Positions 40,310 through 48,482 of a stretch of 64,000 nt of DNA are shown in pieces. Each line of letters begins with the position of its first letter. Within the stretch, counting starts at the first letter, position 1. The translations under genes were made by a program, and so were the position numbers. The stretch covers positions 62,001 to 126,000 of the forward strand of contig NZ_JASKMS010000011.1 in NCBI RefSeq assembly GCF_030124145.1, in the 5' to 3' direction. Source of the stretch: Streptomyces sp. 378. Lineage in GTDB: Bacteria > Actinomycetota > Actinomycetes > Streptomycetales > Streptomycetaceae. The notes under the pieces were generated by a model that saw only the letters and a program-made list of their open reading frames with translations, did no database searches and had not been told where the DNA came from.

Positions 40310-41116
40310 ATGCCCCAGCCCGCCAAATCCTCCCGTACACCCGCCGCGACCGACGCGCCGGAGAGTGCCGCCGGTTCTCGCGCCGCCGCCCAGCGGCTCA
40401 AGATGCGCCGGGAACTCGCGGCCGCCGCGATGGAGTTGTTCGCGACGAAGGGGTACGAGGCGACCACCGTCGACGAGATCGCGGCCCAGGCGGGGGTCGC
40501 CCGCCGCACCTTCTTCCGCCACTTCCGCTCCAAGGAAGAGGCGATCTTCCCCGACCACGACGACACCCTGATCCGCGCCGAGGCGGTGCTCAACGCCGCG
40601 CCCGCGCACGAGCACCCGCTCGACACGGTGTGCCGCGGCATCAAGGAAGTCATGCGGATGTACGCGGCCCGGCCGGAGATCTCGGTCGCCCGCTACAAGC
40701 TGACGCGCGAGGTGCCCACCCTGCGCGAGGCGGAGATCGCGTCGGTGGCCCGCTACGAGCGCCTCTTCACCCGCTACCTCCTCGGCCACTTCGACGAGCG
40801 GGCGCACGCCGACGACGCCAACGACGACCCGCTGCTCGCGGAGGTCGCCGCGTCCGCGGTCGTCACGGCCCACAACCACGTGCTGCGGCGCTGGCTGCGG
40901 GCGGGGGCCCAGGGGGATGTGGAGGCGCAGCTGGACCACGCCTTCGCGATCGTGCGCAAGACCTTCGGCAGCGGGATCGGGGCCGGGCGCTCCACCGAGC
41001 CGCAGCCGGCCGCCACGGCCTCGACGCAGGGCGAGGTGCTGGTGACCGTCGCCCGCACCGACGCCCCGCTGGACGAGGTCATGCGGACGATCGAGCAGGC
41101 GCTCAAGGAGCGCTGA
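40310..41116 (+). CDS. TetR-family regulator next to the ethylmalonyl-CoA operon
   Basis: A 268-residue TetR protein. The helix-turn-helix is TTVDEIAAQAGVARRTFFRHFRSKEEAIF (53-80), preceded by AAAAMELFATKGYEA. The ligand domain follows, and the C-terminal 60 residues (GSGIGAGRSTEPQPAATASTQGEVLVTVARTDAPLDEVMRTIEQAL) form an extra segment longer than in usual TetR proteins. I start at ATG 40310; an ATG six codons earlier (40292) is possible. It lies between the 3HCDH and ccr genes, has its own terminator, and is the obvious candidate to bind the palindromes at 41260-41295. Confidence 0.88.
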   Translation: MPQPAKSSRTPAATDAPESAAGSRAAAQRLKMRRELAAAAMELFATKGYEATTVDEIAAQAGVARRTFFRHFRSKEEAIFPDHDDTLIRAEAVLNAAPAHEHPLDTVCRGIKEVMRMYAARPEISVARYKLTREVPTLREAEIASVARYERLFTRYLLGHFDERAHADDANDDPLLAEVAASAVVTAHNHVLRRWLRAGAQGDVEAQLDHAFAIVRKTFGSGIGAGRSTEPQPAATASTQGEVLVTVARTDAPLDEVMRTIEQALKER

Positions 41117-41137
41117 GCGGCTCACCGCACTGTGATG

Positions 41138-41164
41138 ACGGCCACCCCTCGGGGTGGCCGTTTT
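41138..41164 (+). terminator. Rho-independent terminator after the TetR gene
   Basis: ACGGCCACCCC (41138-41148) pairs with GGGGTGGCCGT (41151-41161) and is followed by a T-run (41161-41164). It begins 21 nt past the tetR stop. It insulates the ccr promoter from the regulator gene. Confidence 0.85.
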
Positions 41165-41259
41165 GGCATGTCAGGGGCCGTTTCGTGGGCCCTCGCCGAC
41201 CCCGTTCGATCGATCATCGCTCATATGTTGCGTAAAGATTTCATGTGAGGGCAAGTTCT

Positions 41260-41301
41260 GGCACTCAGTGCCTTGCGGGGTGACACGCGGTGTCATACGT
41301 T
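41260..41301 (+). promoter_or_regulatory. ccr operon promoter with two palindromic operators
   Basis: A sigma-HrdB-like promoter reads TTGCGG (41273-41278), 17-bp spacer, TACGTT (41296-41301). The spacer contains the palindrome TGACACGCGGTGTCA (41281-41295). Just upstream of the -35 box lies a second palindrome, GGCACTCAGTGCC (41260-41272). A protein bound to either would affect polymerase. Transcripts starting near 41308 would carry about a 190-nt leader before the GTG at 41499; the leader shows no gene, and I could not fold it into a known riboswitch. Confidence 0.72.
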
Positions 41302-41498
41302 GAAGGAGTCCGGACGACGTCCCGGCAGGCCGAACCCGCCTGCACGCCCGGGCGCCTGCGTCACAGGCAACCTCCCGCGCCACCCAGCGCTGCCGAACAG
41401 CACCACCGCCGAACCGACGGCACACCCTCAACCCTCAGCAGCACCGACGTACCCATCGGCGCCCCTCCCTCAGGGCGCTCACCGCCGGAGGCAACACC

Positions 41499-42842
41499 GT
41501 GACCGTTAAGGACATCCTGGCCGCGATCCAGTCGCCCGACTCCACGTCGGAGGACTTCGCCGCCCTCCCGCTCCCCGAGTCGTACCGCGCGATCACCGTG
41601 CACAAGGACGAGACGGAGATGTTCGCGGGCCTCGAGACCCGCGACAAGGACCCCCGCAAGTCGATCCACCTGGACGATGTGCCGCTGCCCGAGCTCGGCC
41701 CGGGCGAGGCCCTGGTGGCCGTCATGGCCTCCTCGGTCAACTACAACTCGGTGTGGACGTCGATCTTCGAGCCGCTGTCGACCTTCGGCTTCCTGGAGCG
41801 CTACGGCCGCACCAACGAGCTGGCCAAGCGCCACGACCTGCCGTACCACATCATCGGCTCCGACCTCGCGGGCGTCGTCCTGCGCACCGGCCCGGGCGTG
41901 AACGCCTGGCGCCCCGGTGACGAGGTCGTCGCGCACTGTCTGTCCGTCGAGCTGGAGTCCTCGGACGGCCACAACGACACGATGCTCGACCCAGAGCAGC
42001 GCATCTGGGGCTTCGAGACCAACTTCGGCGGCCTGGCCGAGATCGCGCTGGTCAAGTCCAACCAGCTGATGCCCAAGCCCGACCACCTGTCGTGGGAGGA
42101 GGCCGCCGCCCCCGGCCTGGTCAACTCCACCGCCTACCGGCAGCTGGTCTCCCGCAACGGCGCCGGCATGAAGCAGGGCGACAACGTCCTCATCTGGGGC
42201 GCGAGCGGCGGACTCGGCAGCTACGCCACCCAGTTCGCGCTGGCCGGCGGCGCCAACCCGATCTGCGTCGTCTCCAGCCAGCAGAAGGCCGACATCTGCC
42301 GGTCCATGGGCGCCGAGGCGATCATCGACCGCAGCGCCGAGGGCTACAAGTTCTGGAAGGACGAGAACACCCAGGACCCCAAGGAGTGGAAGCGCTTCGG
42401 CAAGCGCATCCGCGAACTCACCGGCGGCGAGGACATCGACATCGTCTTCGAGCACCCCGGCCGCGAGACCTTCGGCGCGTCCGTCTTCGTCACCCGCAAG
42501 GGCGGCACCATCACCACCTGCGCCTCGACCTCGGGCTACATGCACGAGTACGACAACCGCTACCTGTGGATGTCGCTGAAGCGGATCATCGGCTCGCACT
42601 TCGCCAACTACCGCGAGGCCTGGGAGGCCAACCGGCTCATCGCGAAGGGCAAGATCCACCCGACCCTGTCCAAGGTGTACTCCCTGGAGGACACCGGCCA
42701 GGCCGCCTTCGACGTGCACCGCAACCTCCACCAGGGCAAGGTCGGCGTGCTGTGCATGGCACCCGAGGAGGGCCTGGGCGTGCGCGACGAGGCCAAGCGC
42801 GCCCAGCACATCGACGCCATCAACCGCTTCCGGAACATCTGA
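41499..42842 (+). CDS. ccrA: Crotonyl-CoA carboxylase/reductase
   Basis: A 447-residue medium-chain dehydrogenase/reductase of the Ccr subfamily, starting MTVKDILAAIQSPDSTSEDF. Marks include ESYRAITVHKDETEMFAGLETRDKDPRKSIHLDDVPLPELGPGEALVAVMASSVNYNSVWTSIFEP, the DLPYHIIGSDLAGVVLRTG segment, the NADPH motif IWGASGGLGSYATQFALAGG and CASTSGYMHEYDNRYLWMSLKRIIGSHFANY. It reductively carboxylates crotonyl-CoA to ethylmalonyl-CoA, the key step of the ethylmalonyl-CoA pathway and a source of extender units for polyketides. GTG 41499 follows CGGAGG. First gene of the five-gene operon. Confidence 0.95.
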   Translation: MTVKDILAAIQSPDSTSEDFAALPLPESYRAITVHKDETEMFAGLETRDKDPRKSIHLDDVPLPELGPGEALVAVMASSVNYNSVWTSIFEPLSTFGFLERYGRTNELAKRHDLPYHIIGSDLAGVVLRTGPGVNAWRPGDEVVAHCLSVELESSDGHNDTMLDPEQRIWGFETNFGGLAEIALVKSNQLMPKPDHLSWEEAAAPGLVNSTAYRQLVSRNGAGMKQGDNVLIWGASGGLGSYATQFALAGGANPICVVSSQQKADICRSMGAEAIIDRSAEGYKFWKDENTQDPKEWKRFGKRIRELTGGEDIDIVFEHPGRETFGASVFVTRKGGTITTCASTSGYMHEYDNRYLWMSLKRIIGSHFANYREAWEANRLIAKGKIHPTLSKVYSLEDTGQAAFDVHRNLHQGKVGVLCMAPEEGLGVRDEAKRAQHIDAINRFRNI

Positions 42843-42852
42843 GGAGCGCTGC

Positions 42853-44901
42853 ATGACTGAGCGTCAGCCCACTGAAGGCAAGCGGGAGAAGGACCGGCCG
42901 TGGCTCATGCGCACCTACGCCGGTCACTCCACGGCCGAGGCGTCCAACGAGCTGTACCGGCGCAACCTCGCCAAGGGCCAGACAGGTCTGTCGGTGGCGT
43001 TCGACCTGCCGACGCAGACCGGCTACGACTCCGACCACATCCTCGCCCGCGGCGAGGTCGGCCGGGTCGGCGTGCCGATCGCGCACGTCGGTGACATGCG
43101 CCGGCTGTTCCAGGACATCCCCCTGGAGCAGATGAACACCTCGATGACGATCAACGCCACCGCCATGTGGCTGCTGGCGCTCTACCAGGTCGTCGCCGAG
43201 GAGCAGGGCGCGGACATCACCAAGCTCCAGGGCACGACCCAGAACGACATCGTCAAGGAGTACCTGTCCCGCGGCACGCACGTCTTCCCGCCGGGACCCT
43301 CGCTCCGCCTGACGACGGACATGATCGCGTACACGGTCTCCCACCTCCCGAAGTGGAACCCGATCAACATCTGCAGCTACCACCTGCAGGAGGCGGGCGC
43401 CACGCCGGTCCAGGAGATCGCGTACGCGATGTCCACCGCGATCGCCGTCCTCGACGCCGTGCGCGACTCCGGCCAGGTGCCGCAGGAGCGCATGGGCGAC
43501 GTCGTGGCACGCATCTCGTTCTTCGTGAACGCGGGCGTCCGCTTCGTCGAGGAGATGTGCAAGATGCGGGCGTTCGGCCGCATCTGGGACCGCATCACCC
43601 GCGAGCGGTACGGCATCGAGAACCCCAAGCAGCGCCGCTTCCGCTACGGCGTCCAGGTCAACTCCCTGGGCCTGACGGAGGCGCAGCCGGAGAACAACGT
43701 CCAGCGGATCGTGCTGGAGATGCTGGCCGTCACCCTCTCCAAGGACGCACGCGCGCGTGCCGTGCAGCTGCCCGCCTGGAACGAGGCCCTGGGCCTGCCC
43801 CGCCCCTGGGACCAGCAGTGGTCGCTGCGCATCCAGCAGGTGCTGGCGTACGAGAGCGATCTGCTGGAGTACGAGGATATCTTCGAGGGCTCGAAGGTGA
43901 TCGAGGCGAAGGTGGAGCAGCTGGTCGAGGCGTCGTTCGCCGAGATCGACCGCATCCAGGAGATGGGCGGCGCGATGGCGGCCGTCGAGTCGGGCTACCT
44001 CAAGTCGCAGCTGGTCGCCTCGCACGCCGAGCGCCGGGGCCGGATCGAGTCCGGCCAGGAGAAGATCATCGGCGTCAACATCTTCGAGGGCACCGAGCCG
44101 AACCCGCTCACCGCCGACCTGGACACCGCCATCCAGACGGTGGACCCGGCGGTCGAGGCCCGCGTCATCGCCGCGCTCCAGCAGTGGCGCGACAGCCGCT
44201 ACCAGCCGCCCTTCAACCACCCGCGGCCCTGCAAGGCGCTGGAGCGGCTGAAGGAGGCCGCGCGCGGCGACGAGAACCTGATGGAGGCCACCCTGGAGTG
44301 CGCGCGCGCCGGGGCGACGACCGGCGAGTGGGCCGGGGCCCTGCGCGAGGTGTTCGGCGAGTTCCGGGCGCCCACGGGCGTCTCCTCGGCACCGGTGGCG
44401 GTCCCCGTGGAGGAGGGCAGCACGCTCGCCCTGGTCCGCCGCAAGGTCGATCTCACGGCCAAGGACCTGAACGTGGGCAAGCTGCGCTTCCTGGTCGGCA
44501 AGCCGGGCCTGGACGGGCACTCCAACGGCGCCGAGCAGATCGCCGTGCGGGCGCGCGACGCCGGCTTCGAGGTGGTCTACCAGGGCATCCGGCTGACGCC
44601 CGAGCAGATCGTGGACGCGGCCCTCGCCGAGGACGTGCACGCGGTGGGCCTGTCCATCCTGTCCGGATCGCACGCCCAGCTGGTGCCGGACGTCCTCGAA
44701 CGGCTCCGTGTGGCGGGCGCCACAGATATTCCGGTGATCGCCGGTGGCATCATCCCGAACGGTGATGCCGAGCAGCTCAGGGCAGCCGGAGTGGCCGCGG
44801 TCTTCACCCCGAAGGACTTCGACATCACCGACATCATCGGCCGCATCGTCGACGAGATCCGGAAAGCGAACCAGCTCGACCCCCTGGAGGTCCCCGCATG
44901 A
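42853..44901 (+). CDS. meaA: Ethylmalonyl-CoA mutase (MeaA), B12-dependent
   Basis: A 682-residue single-chain mutase of the methylmalonyl-CoA mutase superfamily. The TIM-barrel part starts RPWLMRTYAGHSTAEASNELYRRNLAKGQTGLSVAFDLPTQTGYDSDH, with MTINATAMWLLALYQVVAEEQG. The C-terminal cobalamin domain (from about residue 545) has KLRFLVGKPGLDGHSNGAEQI with the DxHxxG lower-axial His, and VGLSILSGSHAQLVPDVLERL. It isomerises (2R)-ethylmalonyl-CoA to methylsuccinyl-CoA. ATG 42853 lies 10 nt after the ccr stop and is followed by an overlapping lyase gene. The ccr context favours ethylmalonyl- over methylmalonyl-CoA as substrate. Confidence 0.93.
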   Translation: MTERQPTEGKREKDRPWLMRTYAGHSTAEASNELYRRNLAKGQTGLSVAFDLPTQTGYDSDHILARGEVGRVGVPIAHVGDMRRLFQDIPLEQMNTSMTINATAMWLLALYQVVAEEQGADITKLQGTTQNDIVKEYLSRGTHVFPPGPSLRLTTDMIAYTVSHLPKWNPINICSYHLQEAGATPVQEIAYAMSTAIAVLDAVRDSGQVPQERMGDVVARISFFVNAGVRFVEEMCKMRAFGRIWDRITRERYGIENPKQRRFRYGVQVNSLGLTEAQPENNVQRIVLEMLAVTLSKDARARAVQLPAWNEALGLPRPWDQQWSLRIQQVLAYESDLLEYEDIFEGSKVIEAKVEQLVEASFAEIDRIQEMGGAMAAVESGYLKSQLVASHAERRGRIESGQEKIIGVNIFEGTEPNPLTADLDTAIQTVDPAVEARVIAALQQWRDSRYQPPFNHPRPCKALERLKEAARGDENLMEATLECARAGATTGEWAGALREVFGEFRAPTGVSSAPVAVPVEEGSTLALVRRKVDLTAKDLNVGKLRFLVGKPGLDGHSNGAEQIAVRARDAGFEVVYQGIRLTPEQIVDAALAEDVHAVGLSILSGSHAQLVPDVLERLRVAGATDIPVIAGGIIPNGDAEQLRAAGVAAVFTPKDFDITDIIGRIVDEIRKANQLDPLEVPA

Positions 44902-45872
44902 CCAGCCCTGCTCCGCAGGTCAACCGCCTTCGCCCCCGGCGTTCCTGCCTGGCGGTGCCGGGCTCGAACCCGCGCTTCCTGGAGAAGGCCCAGGGCCTCC
45001 CGGCCGACCAGGTCTTCCTCGACCTGGAGGACGCGTGCGCCCCGCTCGCCAAGCCCGAGGCACGGCACACCATCGTCAAGTTCCTCAACGAGGGCGACTG
45101 GACGGGCAAGACGCGGGTCGTGCGCGTCAACGACTGGACGACCGAGTGGACGTACCGCGATGTCGTCACGGTCGTGGAGGGCGCCGGCCAGAACCTCGAC
45201 TGCATCATGCTGCCGAAGGTGCAGACGGCCCAGCAGGTCGTCGCCCTGGACCTGCTGCTGACGCAGATCGAGAAGACGATGGGTTTCGAAGTCGGCAAAA
45301 TCGGCATCGAGGCGCAGATCGAGAACGCGCAGGGCCTGAACAACGTCAACGAGATCGCGCAGGCCTCGCCGCGCGTGGAGACGATCATCTTCGGCCCGGC
45401 CGACTTCATGGCGTCCATCAACATGAAGTCGCTGGTCGTGGGTGAGCAGCCGCCCGGCTACCCGGCGGACGCCTACCACTACATCCTGATGAAGATCCTG
45501 ATGGCCGCCCGCGCCAACAACCTCCAGGCGATCGACGGCCCCTACCTCCAGATCCGCAACATCGACGGCTACCGCGAGGTCGCCCGGCGCGCCGCCGCCC
45601 TCGGCTTCGACGGCAAGTGGGTGCTGCACCCGGGCCAGGTCGAGGCGTCCAACGAGATCTTCTCGCCGTCGCAGGAGGACTACGACCACGCCGAGCTGAT
45701 CCTGGACGCGTACGACTACTACACGTCCGAGGCGGGCGGCAAGAAGGGCTCGGCGATGCTCGGCGACGAGATGATCGACGAGGCCAGCCGCAAGATGGCG
45801 CTCGTCATCTCCGGCAAGGGCCGCGCCGCCGGCATGCAGCGCACCAGCAAGTTCGAGATTCCGGAGGGCTGA
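44898..45872 (+). CDS. mcl: HpcH/HpaI-family CoA-ester lyase (malyl/beta-methylmalyl-CoA lyase)
   Basis: A 324-residue aldolase-type lyase: RPRRSCLAVPGSNPRFLEKAQGLPADQVFLDLEDACAPLAKPEAR, TRVVRVNDWTTEWTYRDVVTVVEGAGQNLDCIMLPKVQTAQQV, GIEAQIENAQGLNNVNEIAQASPRVETIIFGPADFMASI and GFDGKWVLHPGQVEASNEIFSPSQEDYDHA. The Mg-binding Glu (IEAQIENAQGL) and Asp (FGPADF) are in place. In the ethylmalonyl-CoA pathway it cleaves beta-methylmalyl-CoA to glyoxylate and propionyl-CoA. The ATG overlaps the mutase stop by 4 nt. Confidence 0.93.
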   Translation: MTSPAPQVNRLRPRRSCLAVPGSNPRFLEKAQGLPADQVFLDLEDACAPLAKPEARHTIVKFLNEGDWTGKTRVVRVNDWTTEWTYRDVVTVVEGAGQNLDCIMLPKVQTAQQVVALDLLLTQIEKTMGFEVGKIGIEAQIENAQGLNNVNEIAQASPRVETIIFGPADFMASINMKSLVVGEQPPGYPADAYHYILMKILMAARANNLQAIDGPYLQIRNIDGYREVARRAAALGFDGKWVLHPGQVEASNEIFSPSQEDYDHAELILDAYDYYTSEAGGKKGSAMLGDEMIDEASRKMALVISGKGRAAGMQRTSKFEIPEG

Positions 45873-45877
45873 GCGCG

Positions 45878-46447
45878 ATGCAGTTCGGGCGCACCTACGA
45901 GGAGTTCGAGGTCGGGGCGACGTACAAGCACTGGCCGGGCAAGACGGTCACGGAGTACGACGACCACCTGTTCTGCCTCCTCACCATGAACCACCACCCG
46001 CTCCACATGGACACGAACTATGCGGAGAAGACGACGGACTTCGGCAAGAACGTCGTCGTCGGGAACTACATCTACTCGCTGCTGCTCGGCATGTCCGTAC
46101 CGGACATCTCCGGCAAGGCGATCGCCAACCTGGAGATCGAGTCGCTGAAGCACGTGGCGCCGACCTTCCACGGCGACACGGTCTACGGCCAGACGACCGT
46201 GCTCGACAAGTGGCCGTCGAAGTCGAAGAACGACCGCGGCATCGTCTACGTCGAGACCAAGGGCTACAAGCAGGACGGCACGCTGGTCTGCGTGTTCCGC
46301 CGCAAGGTGATGGTGCCGACCGAGACGTACATCAAGGAGCGCGGCGGCGAGCAGCCCGGCCGCCCACCCGTCTCCCACCACCACCCTCAAACGACGCCCC
46401 CACGGGGCGACACCCCCGGTTCTGAGCTCAGGGAGCAGGAGAAGTAG
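45878..46447 (+). CDS. mch: MaoC-family mesaconyl-CoA hydratase
   Basis: A 189-residue hot-dog-fold hydratase: FGRTYEEFEVGATYKHWPGKTVTEYDDHLFCLLTMNHHPLHMDTNYAEKTTDFGKNVVVGNYIYSLLLGMSV, with the catalytic Asp/His of the MaoC motif in TEYDDHLFCLLTMNHHPLHMD. VYVETKGYKQDGTLVCVFRRKVMVP completes the domain. About 30 C-terminal residues are Pro/His/Gly-rich extension. It interconverts mesaconyl-CoA and beta-methylmalyl-CoA, feeding the lyase encoded just before it. ATG 45878, 5 nt after the lyase stop, with GGAGGG inside the lyase end. Confidence 0.92.
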   Translation: MQFGRTYEEFEVGATYKHWPGKTVTEYDDHLFCLLTMNHHPLHMDTNYAEKTTDFGKNVVVGNYIYSLLLGMSVPDISGKAIANLEIESLKHVAPTFHGDTVYGQTTVLDKWPSKSKNDRGIVYVETKGYKQDGTLVCVFRRKVMVPTETYIKERGGEQPGRPPVSHHHPQTTPPRGDTPGSELREQEK

Positions 46448-46449
46448 CC

Positions 46450-47655
46450 ATGGCGCGACTCGCCCAGACCGCCGGTCTGACGGACGTCCAGCAGGAGATC
46501 CTGTCCACCGTCCGGGACTTCGTGGACAAGGAGATCATTCCGGTCGCCACGGAGCTGGAGCACCGCGACGAGTACCCGCAGCAGATCGTCGACGGGCTGA
46601 AGGAGTTGGGCCTGTTCGGCCTGATGATCCCCGAGGAGTACGGGGGGCTGGGTGAGTCGCTCCTGACCTACGCGCTGTGCGTGGAGGAGATCGCCCGCGG
46701 GTGGATGTCGGTGTCCGGCATCATCAACACCCACTTCATCGTGGCGTACATGCTCAAGCAGCACGGCACGCGGGAGCAGAAGGACCACTTCCTGCCGAGG
46801 ATGGCGGCCGGCGACATCCGGGGCGCGTTCTCGATGTCGGAGCCGGGCCTCGGTTCGGACGTGTCGGCGATCACGTCGAAGGCGGTGAAGGACGGCGAGG
46901 AGTACGTCCTGAACGGCCAGAAGATGTGGCTCACGAACGGCGGAACGTCGTCCCTGGTGGCCGTTCTGGTAAAGAGTGACGAAGGTCACCCCGAGGGCAC
47001 GGCCCGCCACAAGTCGATGACCACCTTCCTGGTCGAGAAGGAGCCCGGTTTCGGCGAGGTGCGCCCCGGCCTCACCATCCCCGGCAAGATCGACAAGATG
47101 GGCTACAAGGGGGTCGACACCACCGAGCTCATCATGGATGGCCTGCGGATTCCCGCGGATCGGGTGCTCGGCGGGGTCACCGGCCGCGGCTTCTACCAGA
47201 TGATGGACGGCGTGGAGGTCGGCCGCGTCAATGTGGCGGCGCGTGGCTGTGGCGTCGCCCAGCGTGCGTTCGAACTGGGTATCCAGTACGCACAGCAGCG
47301 TCACACCTTCGGGAAGCCGATCGCCCAGCACCAGGCGATCCAGTTCAAGCTGGCCGAGATGGCTACCAAGGTCGAGGCCGCGCATGCGATGATGGTGAAC
47401 GCGGCACGCAAAAAGGACTCCGGGGAGCGAAACGACCTTGAGGCTGGGATGGCGAAGTACCTCGCCTCCGAGTACTGCAAGGAGGTCGTCGAGGACGCCT
47501 TCCGGATCCACGGCGGCTACGGCTTCTCCAAGGAGTACGAGATCGAGCGCCTCTACCGTGAGGCGCCGATGCTGCTGATCGGTGAAGGTACCGCCGAGAT
47601 CCAAAAAATGATCATCGGCAGGCGGCTGCTCGAAGAGTATCGATTCCAGGGCTAG
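46450..47655 (+). CDS. mcd: Acyl-CoA dehydrogenase, probable (2S)-methylsuccinyl-CoA dehydrogenase
   Basis: A 401-residue FAD acyl-CoA dehydrogenase. AFSMSEPGLGSDVSAITSKAVKDGEEYVLNGQKMWLTNGG is the FAD/substrate signature. RVNVAARGCGVAQRAFELGIQYAQQRHTFGKPIAQHQAIQFKLAEM follows, and EEVVEDAFRIHGGYGFSKEYEIERLYREAPMLLIGEGTAEIQKMIIGRRLL carries the ends and the base Glu (GEGTAEI region). By position after mch it should oxidise methylsuccinyl-CoA to mesaconyl-CoA, passing electrons to ETF. ATG 46450 follows the mch stop by 2 nt. Last gene of the operon, followed by a stem-loop. Confidence 0.9.
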   Translation: MARLAQTAGLTDVQQEILSTVRDFVDKEIIPVATELEHRDEYPQQIVDGLKELGLFGLMIPEEYGGLGESLLTYALCVEEIARGWMSVSGIINTHFIVAYMLKQHGTREQKDHFLPRMAAGDIRGAFSMSEPGLGSDVSAITSKAVKDGEEYVLNGQKMWLTNGGTSSLVAVLVKSDEGHPEGTARHKSMTTFLVEKEPGFGEVRPGLTIPGKIDKMGYKGVDTTELIMDGLRIPADRVLGGVTGRGFYQMMDGVEVGRVNVAARGCGVAQRAFELGIQYAQQRHTFGKPIAQHQAIQFKLAEMATKVEAAHAMMVNAARKKDSGERNDLEAGMAKYLASEYCKEVVEDAFRIHGGYGFSKEYEIERLYREAPMLLIGEGTAEIQKMIIGRRLLEEYRFQG

Positions 47656-47665
47656 ATGTCCGGAT

Positions 47666-47702
47666 ACGGGGTGTTTTCTTGGAGAAGAAGATCACACCCC
47701 GT
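47666..47702. terminator. Stem-loop after the ethylmalonyl-CoA operon
   Basis: ACGGGGTGT (47666-47674) and ACACCCCGT (47694-47702) are exact complements. Inside the 19-nt gap, TTCTT (47676-47680) can pair with AAGAA (47685-47689) around GGAG. It begins 10 nt after the dehydrogenase stop. A terminator or partial read-through element before psd is likely. Confidence 0.65.
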
Positions 47703-47825
47703 CAGCACTCTTCTGCCGCCGACTCGGCTGCCTGGCTTACCCAGTTAGGGCCGCGAGCCGCTACGATCGCCGGAAAGCCGCCGTCCCCCGTCAGAGTGCG
47801 GCATCATCCGCTACGAAGGTCATCC

Positions 47826-48482
47826 ATGCCCCACAGCCAAACCTCTGCACCACGCGACAGCCGGGCCGGCGTACGCCTCGCGCGCGGAGCATCGCCGTGG
47901 CTCCTTCCGACCGTCGCCACCGCAGCCCTCAGCCTCGCGCGGGCCCGGCGCTCCGGCGCCGCCAAGGCCGTCGCCGTGCCCGCCACCGCGCTCGCGGCCG
48001 GGATGCTGTGGTTCTTCCGCGACCCCGAGCGCGAGATCACCCAGGGCCGGGTCATCTCGCCCGCCGACGGTGTGGTGCAGAGCATCATGCCGTGGAAGGA
48101 CGGCCGCACGCGCGTCGCGATCTTCATGAGCCCGCTCAACGTCCACGTCAACCGCGCGCCGCTGGCCGGCACGGTGACGTCGGTCGAGCACATCCCCGGT
48201 GGCTTCGTTCCCGCCTTCAACAAGGAGAGCGAGAACAACGAGCGTGTCGTCTGGCACTTCGACACCGAGCTCGGCGACATCGAGATGATCCAGATCGCCG
48301 GCGCTGTCGCCCGCCGCATCGTTCCCTACCTGCCCCAGGGCACCAAGGTCGAGCAGGGCGAGCGGATCGGCCTGATCCGCTTCGGTTCGCGCGTCGACCT
48401 CTATCTGCCCGAGGGCGTGGAGGTCGCGGTCGAGGTGGGGCAGAAGACCGTGGCTGGAGTGACTCGCATTGACCGTGATTGA
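47826..48482 (+). CDS. psd: Phosphatidylserine decarboxylase
   Basis: A 218-residue proenzyme of the short, actinobacterial/archaeal-type Psd. A hydrophobic N-terminal region (ASPWLLPTVATAALSLARARRSGAAKAVAVPATALAAGMLWFF) anchors it to the membrane. DPEREITQGRVISPADGVVQSIMPW, MSPLNVHVNRAPLAGTVTSVEHIPGGFVPAFNKESENNER and the self-cleavage site RFGSR (Gly187-Ser188) follow; the new N-terminal Ser becomes the pyruvoyl group. It makes phosphatidylethanolamine from phosphatidylserine. ATG 47826 with GAAGG upstream. It overlaps pssA by 14 nt. Confidence 0.93.
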   Translation: MPHSQTSAPRDSRAGVRLARGASPWLLPTVATAALSLARARRSGAAKAVAVPATALAAGMLWFFRDPEREITQGRVISPADGVVQSIMPWKDGRTRVAIFMSPLNVHVNRAPLAGTVTSVEHIPGGFVPAFNKESENNERVVWHFDTELGDIEMIQIAGAVARRIVPYLPQGTKVEQGERIGLIRFGSRVDLYLPEGVEVAVEVGQKTVAGVTRIDRD

